Shown: positions 22,908-34,348 of the stretch, one piece after another | Layout: each line of letters starts with the position of its first letter | Position numbering within the stretch: position 1 is the stretch's first letter | From: Paraescarpia echinospica | Taxonomy: Eukaryota; Annelida; Polychaeta; Sabellida; Siboglinidae | Direction of reading: 5' to 3' | DNA length: 64,000 nucleotides | Assembly: GCA_020002185.1 (NCBI GenBank) | Contig: CM034543.1 | Span: 26,656,907 to 26,720,906 of the forward strand | Notes under the pieces: generated by a model | What the model was told of the DNA's origin: nothing | Seen by the model: the letters and a program-made list of their open reading frames with translations, nothing else | The model's database searches: none | Made by a program: the position numbers and the translations under genes

Positions 22908-23016
22908 GGAGCCCATTAGTCTGGCGGTGCTGCAGCTACGGGAGTCTGGCTTCCTGCAGAAGCTGCATAAGAAATGGTGGTACGACAAAGGCGAGTGTGG
23001 CCAGGAGGTGGACACG
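22908..23016 (+). CDS. GRIA-like: AMPA-type glutamate receptor, flip/flop-equivalent exon
   Basis: Acceptor TCGTTTGTTGCAG, donor GTGGGT at 23017; one base completing Arg plus 36 codons. It encodes [20 protein letters not shown] followed by [16 protein letters not shown]. This is the end of S2, including the second disulfide Cys in KGEC. Vertebrates have two alternative versions of this exon (flip and flop); only one copy is visible here. The residue aligned with the flip/flop Ser/Asn determinant (LSEQG or LNEQG) is Arg (LRESG). The exon is followed by a 4-bp microsatellite that begins about 60 bp downstream. Confidence 0.95.
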
Positions 23017-23084
23017 GTGGGTGCCCGCAGTCGGCTCATGTACTTACTGGAGTGTCCTTACTTGCTTATTCACTCACTCGCTCG

Positions 23085-23315
23085 CTCGCTCCGTCGCCCG
23101 CCCGCCCGCCCGCCCGCCCGCCCGCCCGCCCGCCCGCTCGCTCACTCACTCACTCACTCGCTCGCTCGCCGACTCGCCCACTCACCCACTCCCTCACTCG
23201 CCCACTCCCTCACTCGCTCACTCGCCCACTCGCCCACTCGCCCACTCGCCCACTCGCCCACTCGTCCACTCGCCCACCCGCCCACCCGCCCACTCGCTCA
23301 GTCACTCACTCACTG
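23085..23315 (+). repeat. Tetranucleotide microsatellite, (CCCG)n and (ACTC/GCCC)n
   Basis: Starts about 70 bp after the flip/flop-equivalent exon. Runs of CCCG, ACTC and GCCC units, GC-rich compared with its surroundings. Confidence 0.97.
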
Positions 23316-23389
23316 CCTTATCCAAGTTCCTCTACGCCCATCTATCTGTCTCTTGTTGCCAATCTCACTTTAAGAGGACGGTGTATGTT

Positions 23390-23710
23390 TGTGCGTGTGT
23401 GCGTCTGTGTGCATGTGTGTATACGTGTGAGCGTGTGTGCGTGTGTGCGTGTGTGCGTGTGTGCCTGTGTGCCTGTGTATATATGTGTGTGCGCGCGCGT
23501 GTGTCTGTGTGCGTGCGTGTGTGTGTGAGCGAGATTGTGTGTGTGAGCGTGTGTGTGCGTGCGTGCCTGAACGCGCGCGTGGATGTGGGTGGGGAGGTTT
23601 GTGCGTGCGTGCTTATGCTACGTGTGTGTGTGCGTGTATTTTTACACATGCAGACTTGCGCGCCCACACACACACTCACACACCACACACACACACAGAC
23701 ACACACACAC

Positions 23711-23756
<46 letters not shown>

Positions 23757-23836
23757 CACACACATACTACACAAACACACACACACACACACACACTCAC
23801 ACTCACGCACACACACACACGCACACACACACACAT
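23390..23836 (+). repeat. (TG)n then (AC)n microsatellites, in inverted arrangement
   Basis: Degenerate TG/CGTG units at 23390-23635 are followed by AC units at 23665-23836. Transcribed RNA could pair between the two halves within this 938-bp intron. Confidence 0.95.
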
Positions 23837-23954
23837 TGCATGGCAGCGTTATGCGCAACTGCCTTACATCAATTTATTTTACAAGTTGTTTGCACATTTG
23901 TAAAACATGAGTTTCTCCTTGTACTAAACTATACTTATTGTATTTTGCCTCCAG

Positions 23955-24092
23955 GGTTCACAGCAAAGCGCACTGACGCTGAATAACGTGGCTGGGATAT
24001 TCTATATATTGATTGGCGGACTTGGGGTGGCGTTGATCTTCTCAATTGTCGAGTTCTTCTGTAAAACAAGAATGGAAGCTCGTAGGCAAAAG
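23955..24092 (+). CDS. GRIA-like: AMPA-type glutamate receptor, M4 exon
   Basis: Acceptor TTTTGCCTCCAG, donor GTAAGT at 24093; 46 codons, phase 0. It encodes [20 protein letters not shown], then [20 protein letters not shown] and EARRQK. This is the S2-M4 linker and the M4 helix ([20 protein letters not shown]), followed by the conserved basic membrane-proximal CKTRxEARR. It matches the vertebrate [20 protein letters not shown] segment. Confidence 0.96.
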
Positions 24093-25178
24093 GTAAGTTA
24101 ATACACGCCAGTGTGCAAGTCACTTAGTGGTTGACAAATCACCGTATACTTATTTAGTAAACAGTCGTGTGAAGAACTAACTTAATATTTTATTCCGAAG
24201 TTAATGGAAACAGCGATATCGTGTATATGTCTACCAATTATGGTACATGCACCAATCAAATAAGGTACATATAGCAACCAAGGACCAAATATCTATCAAA
24301 TTATGATTTGCTATCTGTCAATGCAAGTACACACATCGACCAATTCAGAGTCGAACATCAGTCAAGTAAATGCAAGAACCTTTTATGTAAGAAATATCTG
24401 TTTGTGGAAATCTTAATAAAATAATCAACAAATGTAATTATGCCATTGTGGTAACTTCCAAATGTACACTTATCATATATTGTAAATATTGAACATGGAT
24501 ATCTTCAATTACATGATATAAATTATGATTGCTAGGGTACATGGACAGCAAGTTCAATATTCGTAACACTAATGTCTAAATATACTTGTCGGGGTAAATT
24601 TACATACAAGTCAATGACTTCCTGTTTACGCCATTAAAACATTTTACATTCTCACTTGTATTATAGTTACACTTGTTGTCTTGTATATATTTTTGTTACT
24701 AATGTTTTTAAATAAACGTCCATTCATTAATCATAAAAAATTCAAGAACACGTATCTGCCATTACATTTCCAACCACTATACACTGAAAGCCAAACACAT
24801 ATTAATACATAAACAAAAATATATCTATCCAGATGCAAACTTTAATGCCGGATCAGACACAATTTTGTCATTCTTTCAAACACCTGGCTCTTTATACAGG
24901 AGACGTACCGTATTTTCACATGAACAACTTCTTGAGCTTTTGAAAACATAATTATGAATAACCTTTCATCAAACCTATAGCATAACATAATATATCATTA
25001 CTTGTTTTAAGTCTATGCAACATTCCTTTGTCTCATTGCATTGTAAACATATCGTGTTAGTTGGTGACGGACGACGACAACAACGAATACCACAACAAAT
25101 GCATTTACAAGAGTTTTATAGAGTATTATAACAATGTTTTGTTCATGGTGATGGAGAAACGTTTCTGTTCTTCTTCAG
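24093..25178. other. Last coding intron of the receptor, no feature seen
   Basis: AT-rich intron between the M4 exon and the tail exon. No repeat recognised. Confidence 0.6.
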
Positions 25179-25298
25179 GCAAGCTTCTCGGCGGCGATAC
25201 GGATGAAGACCCGCTCCTTTTACCCGCGACCGCTGCCAGACAATGACCGAGTAAATGTCCTGGAAGACGCCATCTCGCAGAACCCACTAATGCTGTAG
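25179..25298 (+). CDS. GRIA-like: AMPA-type glutamate receptor, last coding exon (cytoplasmic tail and stop)
   Basis: The acceptor is TTCTTCTTCAG. The exon has 39 codons then TAG at 25296-25298, in the phase left by the M4 exon. It encodes ASFSAAIRMKTRSFYPRPLP, then DNDRVNVLEDAISQNPLML and stop. The tail is short and has no obvious similarity to vertebrate tails. It ends Leu-Met-Leu, which fits the hydrophobic-x-hydrophobic pattern of class II PDZ ligands, as the GluA2 SVKI end does. The frame agreement and good acceptor support the call; the tail sequence itself is too divergent to prove it. Confidence 0.8.
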   Translation, partial: ASFSAAIRMKTRSFYPRPLPDNDRVNVLEDAISQNPLML

Positions 25299-25985
25299 GT
25301 AGCTAATCTGTCTGCGTTAAACCGTCTCCCATCGTATCTCGAGTGCCGTTTAGCGCATTTCGTCATACGCCACAGGTGTTCCTGTCTTTCGGAGACAGTC
25401 CGACTAAGTCGTTATTGTGTCATCATCAAGGATAATCCTGTATTGCCGGGACGACGCTAATATCAAATGACTGCCATTTTCCTATTTTCGCATGCTTTCT
25501 TCCATCGCTGTCCACTGTGAACCGTAATCTTCTCATAATCCGTCGTAATGGTTCTCGCTACGTTTTGGTAAGTGGTAAGTAAATCCAACAGACGTCCCAC
25601 AGTGCTTACAGAAGAGACGGCATCGACTGTATATGTCTCTTTGTCTGAACCACCGTGTGTTGTGGTTTAGCATATTCAGAGCAGATGCACAGCCATTAAT
25701 CTCCTCCGTGCGTCACACTCGCCCCACACTCACAGTGTTCTTCTTTCTTTCTTGTCCTTTAATTGTTAACGCATACACTCATTCTATATCTACCTTCATG
25801 TCGGACGTTCTGAATGTTTAAAATGCACACCGACAATATTTCAACTGGTTAATGTTATATTCAGTACGCGAATTACTGGTATTGATCACTTTGTTGTATT
25901 CCTAAGTAACTGTGTTTTATTTAGCGTTGCCCAAATCGGTTGTTGTGTGAACTCAGTAACATCACCCTGGTGGAGGCAGGCGTTT
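25299..25985. other. Probable start of the receptor 3' untranslated region
   Basis: Directly follows the stop codon. No open frame of note. UTR status is inferred from position. Confidence 0.4.
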
Positions 25986-26095
25986 GTTGGGGGTGTTTGG
26001 GGTGGGTGGGTTTTGGTGTTGGGAATTGGTTGATGGGGTGATTGGGTGAGTGGGTGGGTGGGTAGGTAGGTGGGTGGTGGCGGCGGGGGTGGATA
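25986..26095 (+). repeat. G-rich (GGGT)n-like tract
   Basis: Runs of three or more G separated by short loops (GGGTGAGTGGGTGGGTGGGT and similar) on the sense strand of the receptor, about 0.7 kb after its stop. Confidence 0.85.
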
Positions 26096-27706
26096 GAAGT
26101 GTGTGAGTCCCTATTTACGAAACATTCGACCTTGCCAATATGTGACGACCCCATATCATGTAAACATATATGCAAAAAAAGTTAATGTAAACACTTTCAA
26201 AACTATCAGCCTCTGTCATTAGTACCTAGACCTCATTGTTTAAATCCTATAGGCGTTCCCGCAACCGTGTTGACAACACACGTTCTAACGTTTGGTTTCA
26301 GTAAAGGCGCTTCAATGTAACCGTCATTCGGACTTTCGAGATCCACGTGAAAGGGAGAGGCTCGTGTCCGGAAGTGGATCCACATGGAAGGCCAGCGCTC
26401 CAAGCGGCGTCTCGTAACTGCGCGATACCTGGTCAGCATGATAGTCCAGCGGACGCTTGCTACGGTGGCAACGAAGTTGGTGAAATGCGTCACAGCTGCA
26501 ATACAGCGCGTGTGGATCTTTCGTGTGAACGAAACAACGTGCGCAGATGTCCAACGTGTCAACGCAGCTGACGGATATACAGTAGTCATTGTGATAATGC
26601 AGCACTTGGAGATCCGTTGCTATGACAACGCAGCGCGGAGGAATCTGCCTCCCTGACAACTGTGTGGCGCGGACAAGTCGTTTACCACTGGTTCAGCCAC
26701 GTGGTCTGTCGACCCGGGAAGCGCACGATGTCATTGTCAACAGCCTTTGTTCCCGTCTCACGATTCAGTTGTTTAGCAAAATCTCATTACAGCCTCAAAG
26801 GCGCGCACCAAGCAGAAAGTCACGTACTTACTTGGTGACTAATGACACATTGCAAATCTTGCCACGACGAAACGAACCCACGGCATCGCGACAGACACAG
26901 ACTATTTTCATGTTCTGTACGCGATGCAAAAGCTGGCTACAGCACGGTTCAAATGTGTATGCAGACAACGTTAGCGCAATACCACGCACGTGTACATGTA
27001 AACACAGTAGCTTGAGAGCGTGCTGAATCATCACACAAAGCCGGCACTCATGCACCCACACGTGCATTTACGTAAAAGTTACGCGCGGATGGAAGAGACG
27101 TTGTCAAGTCACAAAGGTGATTACATGGTACGGCATGCCGTACCGACGGGTGGTAAAATATTCACAAAATATTCATGTGATATTTGCCGCCTCCCGAGTG
27201 ACAATCGTGCTCAAATGATGCAGTGTCATTGTTATGCCAAACCACTGTCTCGATGTTTCACAATGCCGTCTTATGTGTGCTTCATAACGTGTCGTAAGTG
27301 TAACTCATGCGATACACCGCTGTATCCTGATCCGACGTAGCCAGTTGTTTACGCCGACCCTATGCCATGTGAAGAGGGTGTTCCCATTCAATGTTGATAT
27401 ACCTGTGCAACGAACGTGCTCTGTTTGCATGTATTCGTACACAACTTCTACTTACACCAGGCGTAAGCCTACGACAGTGTACTACAATCAGGTTTCAACA
27501 CAAACCACCGCCTTCAAATGGAAATATTTGAACTGATTCGGTGGTCAGGCGTTCAGATATGATGAGCATATAATTAAAGTTGCATTCCGAGACAAACTAC
27601 CATTTATAACTGTTTTTTTTAAGTATAAGTACTACATGAACAATATTGATTTATTTCGTTATACTTACTACAACTTTTATCAGTTTTGGCATTTGACATG
27701 CTATTC

Positions 27707-27712
27707 AATAAA
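27707..27712 (+). promoter_or_regulatory. Possible distal polyadenylation signal for the glutamate receptor gene
   Basis: AATAAA on the plus strand, about 2.4 kb after the receptor stop codon, with a second at 27759-27764. These are the first plus-strand AATAAA hexamers I noticed after the stop. A long 3' UTR is plausible but unproven. Confidence 0.2.
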
Positions 27713-29129
27713 TGATGCTTTTTAAAAATTACCGGTCGCCATTTTCGGCCAGCGGTATAATAAACGAATGGCACGCGTACATAATATTTCGTCTTTGGCG
27801 CGCAGTTTTATTAAAAAAATCGCATATTCTGTTTGAACAGCCATTAACTCCACATGAAACAGTCAGATTTTCCAAATAACTGTCAACGTATATTTTTATA
27901 ACGTGGTTCATAAAAACGAGTTTGGGTATCAAGATATTAGACTAGATGTATAGTTTATACTAGATAACTTGTTTTTTTTACGATATAACGATCACAATCT
28001 GTATCAATAGCAGAATATATTACAGTATGTGTCGAAATCTGTTATAAATGGATCCTTGAACACGGCTCTTTATTGACTACTACTTCTCTCCGTGCACCTT
28101 GCACAACAATGATTGATCCATCTAAATTTGCAAATACGTTGCTCCTTATTTGCTCTGCTACAAATATGGACACAAACGAAGATGAAGAGGGAAATTATTG
28201 CTGCCATTGAAAGTACATGCGTGATGATGTTTGCTTTCAGTCTATTTTTCTTTAACAAAATGGCTGCCGTTGCCCATATTCATGGTTCTGATCTGTCCAT
28301 ACTAACCACTGTGCATCTGTACCAGTACGTCACATCCGGTCTATTGACAATAATGTAATACCTACCAGTATAATTATACCAGTGACAATCTCATGTGTAC
28401 GATAATGGTTTTCTTTATGTGTACATGTTATAATTGTGAACCATTCCATCTGTGTATTGAATGTCGTGGATAATGCGTGTGGCACTGACTGAACTCTGAA
28501 TTGTACACTACGACAACTGCTAAACGTGTGTGTATTACAACATGTATTAAATGTTTGTTGATGATGTCAGTTTTCATCTCGACTGAAGTACTCGTTTATG
28601 TGTAAGCGTCACATCCTTTGTCAACTCAGTTTGATTAAACACGTTTATAATGTTCACATACGTGAACGTAAGGGAGTTTGTGTACACAATATCACCTTGA
28701 AGTTGTCATGATCAGTACAGGTTAACACAATAGACGCGTTGTTTAAAACAACTGATGGTTTCGGCAAGTCATTTCTTGGTAACACATAAGCCCTTTCTTA
28801 TCCGACTTTTGTCGTGTGTTAAGTGCAGAACAAGTACACAATAAAGCTGCTCTGGTGCACGGTAGAGACCTCCAGTTTTGTACGGCCAGAAGAAGAGGAA
28901 CGCAGTTACGTACTCTGTTCTGTTCGCCATAGATGTAGGCTGGGAGCCAACTGATGTCCCCTCTTCATCTTCTTATTCGCTTTCTCACTTGCAGCGTGTA
29001 GCCCACGTCACTCAGTCTGTTCTGGTTTCTTGACTATTTCTCTTTCTTTGACTGGATCGTCTTCGTCGGTGCTCCACTGTCAGAGGATTAGGTTTGTTAA
29101 CAGTTTACTCTTAGACGGTTTGCATTTCG

Positions 29130-29240
29130 GGCTCCAAATGTTCAGGGATTAGTCTACGACCATTCGGGATGGAAGGAAAGTGACGCCTTTATTTTTGTCG
29201 CACAAATCGCCGTTGGTTAAGGGTTGTTACCGGTTTTAGG
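29130..29240. repeat. Dispersed repeat, also near 36300-36400
   Basis: TTCAGGGATTAGTCTACGAC ... GGATGGAAGGAAAGTGACGC CTTTAT here resembles TTCAGGGGTTAGACTATTAC ... GGATGGAAAATAACGCCTTT at 36309-36353, followed by GGGTTACCGGTT in that copy and GGGTTGTTACCGGTT here. Confidence 0.65.
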
Positions 29241-30039
29241 GTTCGTACATGATGTTAGATGGATGTAGATTGATTGTTCATAATATGTTCGGTGTATATT
29301 CTACGATTGATCGGAGGGTCGCCGTTGAAATGGATCGCCGACAGATGGGCAGTAATGGTAGTAGGAAAATAATGATATTGTTTTTATAAATAAATATAAT
29401 TCTTAATTAAATTATTATTATTACCATACCGATAAACACGATACTACATATGTTCCCACACCCAATCCACATAACACCTGCTTCCATTACCACACTACCC
29501 TTCTTCAAACTTCCTAAATTAATCGTAAGAACAAACCCATGCATTTAAATCGCCGGTCTTCCCAAAATAGCACTATTAAATCCCCATAACCACTGCGCGA
29601 AAAATTCGAAACGTATAGTACAAACAAAACCACTGTTCTGCCAACATTGCCGCTGATGTCCACATTGATTGACTGCTCAGCCAGCTGACGCTGATTTAAT
29701 TAAGTACAGCCCAAAATTAATACAGAGCTTTCCCTGTCCGCTTCCGTCGATCGAAACGCGTCACCGTCAAAGAGATGTCGCAGCCAAAGTCCGAACAGCG
29801 TCGATCGATAGCGCGACGAAAACACCGACATTGCACGCGTACCGGTTCGTCTCGATCGATACATTCTCACGAAGCGAAATTATCTCGTAATCTGTGCGTG
29901 TGGAGACGCATGCACGGCGTGCTTACGGCGGGTCCCGAGTGGTCGCTGGGGAAGACGTCACTCCATCACTGCCGCGCAGTCACAGCGGCGTGCGGCTGCA
30001 GATGTCCCGGCTCGCGCAGCGGAGATAGTCGTAACTGTA

Positions 30040-30487
30040 GGGGTCAGCCCACTGTTGGTTTTCCCATAGGCGACCATGTTAACGTTTTGTCTGATTATAA
30101 GAAAACGTGACCTATAAAATGTCTTAAACTTCTCACCTGCTGTTATCATCATCTCATTGACATGCTGATGGATTTATAAAAAAGCATACTTCCAGCTCTC
30201 GTAAAATGCCTGTATGTGTGACACCCGTCAATATTTACAAATGCCGGCAAGAATTACTCCGCAAACAGGTCACACAGGCAAATTGCTGCCAAATATCCTT
30301 CCGCTTATTCAAATCATCTAGAAATCCACCATTTTACAGTCAACACCTTCTACAATCACACATGAAAATCTCCCTACTCAAATGCACTTATGTCACAGCA
30401 TGTGAATTTTGAAAAAAATAATTTCTTAAAAATACACTGCACTTTTCTTCGTGTGCAATGAACAGGAAGTCTAACTAGAACATGACC
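30040..30487 (+). mobile_element. ~445-bp dispersed element, copy 1
   Basis: Begins GGGGTCAGCCCACTGTTGG and ends CTAACTAGAACATGACC, flanked by CTGTA on both sides (possible target duplication). The reverse-complement copy at 38767-39209 is highly similar along its whole length. The outermost bases (GGGGTCA / TGACC(CC)) form a short terminal inverted repeat. A 68-codon plus-strand frame (30206-30412) is conserved in the other copy. Confidence 0.8.
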
Positions 30488-31180
30488 TCTGTACCGCCGA
30501 CTCTTTACCTGACACCCCTCCCGGGGAGTCTCACGGATTTGTTGTGAATCTCGGACAAGAATAAAATCACCCGCATTTTCGATTAATACAAATATCTCCC
30601 GGAAAAGACTACAATCTACCTGACTTTCGCTTCAGACCTATAGCAGCACCCGGTCTTCCAATATCTAGTCCGACAGAACTAAACTGTTGAGACTTACAAC
30701 AAATCTCCAACAGCACTCCCTCTATCGAAGTCCAATCCAACATTACCGAACTGGTGAGCTTCACAAACTATCTCGAATCTCCTGGATTTCGACATTCAGA
30801 AGGTGTCATGAAGGTGTACATGGTTCGGACGCGGAGCACGTGTGAACGAAATAGGATAACCTGAGAATAATAGTAACGTCCAACCAAATGTCACACAAAT
30901 CAATGGAGCTACATGGCAGAACACACAAACAAGAGTAAGCCTAGACCCAAAAGGAGCTGAGGCATTTCGAATGTTCAGATATACGACAACTGACAAGCCA
31001 TGAACAGCTGAAAAGATATAGAGAGTCTTGGCCCCTATGTCTATGACCGGTGAGTATACACATCAAAGACTAGTCGTGAATCATAAAATAACAATAATAA
31101 TTACCATAAGATACGAAGATAGTCACTGTACAACGCACAGTGAAAGCATACACCTGCACCATACATTAAAATGGATAATG
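30488..31180. other. No feature seen
   Basis: Intergenic sequence without recognisable motifs. Confidence 0.5.
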
Positions 31181-31239
31181 GGTAATGGCGTGTAGATCAA
31201 GTAACATTACTATAATGCAGCATCACGGCAAAGCAAGAA

Positions 31240-31345
31240 TCTATTATATGGAGATGATTGGTGGAGAGAGCAGTGCAAGGTCAATGAGGGAAAAACATAA
31301 ATCGAGGATAGGAATCGAGGCCAGCCTCACCTCTGACAGACAGGG
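31240..31345 (+). mobile_element. LINE 3'-end fragment shared with 54880-54940
   Basis: AAATCGAGGATAGGAATCGA GGCCAGCCTCAC resembles AAATCGAGGACTAGTATCGA GGTCAGCATCAC at 54896-54927. That second stretch follows a LINE-like GHVERM frame. Directly downstream here is a run of about 12 G at 31379-31390. Confidence 0.45.
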
Positions 31346-31390
31346 AAACAAGTTGAACACCGTATACCCGTAGGCGGCGGGGGGGGGGGC

Positions 31391-32176
31391 TGCGAGTGTT
31401 GCGTACGCGCTACGTATAGGATGTTTGCAATTGGATGTTTTGGGGAGCCCCAGGGAAGGCATTTGGAGATCTCAACGGGGTGCTGGTCGAACAACGAATA
31501 TACCAAAACCAACCACGCTGCGGGTTTGTGTGTCGTAACACATGTACCAACACCTGAGTGTAATTTTCGACCGGTGCAAAACAGAAAAACTGCCAGCTAT
31601 GACTGCAATATAAGAACATGTTTCGTCATGTGCGGCACCGGTGAAATGAATGCAATTGGGCGAGACATGCTCGTAGAGATGTTGGGCTTTGAAAGGTCAA
31701 GTGGCGACCATTCGACGGAAGTCACAGTCGGCTCTGACGAAGCTAACTCTCGCGCTACTTAACATTAGTGAATCATGTTCACTTAACATGATTGTTGTTA
31801 AAAGTTAGCTAGAGGGAGTAATCTAGGGTAGTTTAAAAGTAGGCGATTTGCGAGCGATAATTGTAATCGGAACGCTGTTTACAAATTAGGTCACTGGCGA
31901 AGTTAACGTAACGTAAACGACAATAGAATAGGGTTAATTGAGATAGTCGTTGTAGTTAGATGAATAATTAAAACCTGAAATGACAAACTTATAACGTGTA
32001 TATTAGTACACAGGAAACAGTCTTTGTAAAGACTACCTTGAATCTAAGCCTAACTTGAATACATCGTAAGACACGGTGTGTTACTGCGTGTTAAAATATA
32101 TAACTAACTATAGTCTAAACAATCTGGTATAAATTGTACACAGAAAAGTCTTTTTAAAGACTATATACAACATATT
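31391..32176. other. No feature seen
   Basis: AT-rich intergenic sequence. May be the 5' UTR of the LINE that follows. Confidence 0.4.
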
Positions 32177-33304
32177 TTGAATATAAATAAATTCTGGTAT
32201 GGCACCTTGCAAGCGGCAACTCAGGGCAAAAGGACACTTAGCAACGACTGCCATAACTGGGTGGATTTTACGTTTTCTGGCAGTCCAAAATCATGGGCAG
32301 AGACCAAATATGACGGATTCACGTTTAGGTGTATGGGGTGTTTGAGGGTGGAATGTCTGATGAAGGAGGTGTGTAAGTTGACGGATATAGTGAAGCAGCT
32401 TGAGGTGAGACTCAACATGGAAATAAATGGAACACAGAGGGATGACAGGGAGAGAGAGAGAATTGTGACAAGGAGACTGAAGAAAGGAGACTGAGACGGA
32501 AGGTGACAGGTGTGGAGGAACAAGGACACGAGAAGACGACAGAGGGACAGAGTGAAAGTGTTCGGCAGAGGAAAAGAAAACGGGTCAGTGGGGATAGATC
32601 AACCTGTGGTCAGAATGTAGAGAACGAGGAGAGAAGCGAAAGCGATAAAGGTGTTGAAGAGGTAGATACCACAGAGACAGTTGGTAAGACTGTGAAACAA
32701 AATAAACAAGGGGGGTGATATGACTGACGTCTACCAGGGGCAAATATAGGGGATGTCATAGAAAGAGTAGGCCAAGTCATGGGTAATGGCAACGGGGGGT
32801 CTATTCTTGTGTACGTGGGCACCAATAATGCTGAGAAGGAATGTACGACGGCCGTCATTCATAAGTATAGGAGACTGGACTGCACATTGAAAGAGACACA
32901 CTTTGGACAGATCGTGTTATCGGGTATACTGCCGATAATGGGTGGCAGAGGACAATACTACAAGAATTGCAGACGAATGGGTATCAACACACTGGTACAG
33001 AAGATATGTATAGAGGAAGGAGTCGGCTTCGTAGACATGTGGACAAGCTTTGTAGGGAGAGAAGATCTGTTTATGAGTGGTGGGCTACATCTGACAGGAA
33101 AAGGAGCATCAGTTCTAGGGAGCGAGTTCATTACGTGCATAAGTGAAGATACAGGCACAGTTGAGTATTTAAACTAAATGCACAGGGGGGATACGTGAGA
33201 GAGACCTCAAAGAAACAGTACAAAAAAACTACAAGGAAATGTTCACCAGATATCCATAAAAATGAACTTAGATGTGTATGCTTAAATGCCAGAAACTTAC
33301 AAAA

Positions 33305-33630
33305 TAAGAGAGGAACGCAGTAGCGTAGCGGTAAGAGCTTCGGACTCTTGACTGAGATAACCCAGGTTCGAATCCTGTGCGGCAGTGTCGAACCTTGGGC
33401 AAGTTCATTTATTCTACATTGCTTCAGTTCATCCAGCTGTAAGAATGAGTACCTGACTATAGACAGTGGTGGATATTTTCTACGAATAGACTTCGCGCAT
33501 TAATTGCAGTGTGGCTGAATGCTTCCCAGAGAATTCGAGATGGTGTTCGATTGAACAGGTCTGCCAGGGAGTAAAGTGTAAAGCGCTTTGAGCAGTCCTG
33601 AGGACTGGATACTGCCCTACCTAAGAACTT
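33305..33630 (+). mobile_element. tRNA-derived SINE, full-length, inserted in the LINE endonuclease
   Basis: Head with A-box-like TAGCGTAGCGGTAAGAGC and B box GGTTCGAATCC. The body CCTTGGGCAAGTTCATTT, GAGTACCTGACTATAGACAG, TTAATTGCAGTGTGGCTG follows, and the end is GACTGGATACTGCCCTACCT. It separates the CLNARNLQNK motif from the rest of the endonuclease. Confidence 0.92.
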
Positions 33631-34049
33631 ACCACGTCACACCACATCAACGAAGCTATTTAGATATCATGATAGCGGATCTAGACCCCAATATAATAGG
33701 CATCACATAATCATGGGCACATGAAGACTTGGTAGAAACTGAATTAGCTCTATCGGGTTATGTCATGTTTAGAAAGGACATACACGTGAGAGGGGGAGGC
33801 GGAGTCATTCTGTACATTAAAGAATCTATTCAGGCATATGAAGTACAAATTAAAAGGGAAGCAGATTGCGAGGAAGCTATTTGGTGCAACATAGTTACCA
33901 GAAACTCCTAGTTCCTAGTTCCTAATTGTTTCCAGCACTCGGCAACGTTCTATTAACTGACTAGTCTGTATATATTGTGGTTACAATGTTATGATCTTAC
34001 GAGGTCTCAATCAACTAGCCAGCCTTTTTCAGAACAATATCGCCAAGCC

Positions 34050-34298
34050 GACCTTTCTATGCTGGCACTGAGGGTGGTCACTGCCAGGGTGCTTGTCGTC
34101 CTCAGTGGTTCTTTTACGTCCCAAATTGAGACGGGACCGACATTAACGTGATCTCCGAGTCACGAGGGATACACAGTCCCCAATGTTGAGAGCCAGGTTT
34201 TTATACCAAATATACCAAACCTGCCCGGTTCGGGTATTGAACTCGGGGCGCCGGCATGTCAGGCGGATGTGCTAACCACTACACTATCGCGCGCCCCC
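34050..34298 (-). mobile_element. Second tRNA-derived SINE family, inserted in the LINE endonuclease
   Basis: On the minus strand the head reads GGGGGCGCGCGATAGTGTAG then TGGTTAGCACATCCGCCTGA, with CCCGAGTTCAATACCCGAAC as B-box region. The body differs from the other SINE family here (GAGATCACGTTAATGTCGG, GACGTAAAAGAACCACTGAG, as read on minus). The low boundary is uncertain. Confidence 0.8.
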
Positions 34299-34348
34299 AT
34301 AAACTAGTCCTAATGTTAACTCAACATTAACATTAGGACTAGTTTATC
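34299..34348. repeat. Perfect 21-bp inverted repeat at a SINE/LINE junction
   Basis: ATAAACTAGTCCTAATGTTAA and its exact complement, separated by 7 bp. The right arm is LINE coding sequence (LVYHS frame); the left arm adjoins the SINE. Confidence 0.9.

Larger units (their letters stand above)
26100..30039. other. Intergenic or 3'-UTR sequence, no gene recognised
   Basis: 26300-27540 is less AT-rich and has overlapping open frames on both strands, none with a known motif. 27540-29700 is AT-rich. A dispersed-repeat piece lies at 29130-29240. Confidence 0.5.

Noticed and set aside
23085..23315. CpG island or promoter
   Set aside because: The GC-rich stretch is a CCCG/ACTC microsatellite within a coding-gene intron.
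22877..23986. 369-residue plus-strand open frame across the flip/flop-equivalent region
   Set aside because: It is out of frame with the true exon and made of CCCG/ACTC/TG/AC repeats.
26233..27340. Possible gene between the receptor stop and 27540
   Set aside because: Several overlapping frames on both strands and slightly higher GC, but no recognisable domain, and no consistent set of splice sites that I could trace.
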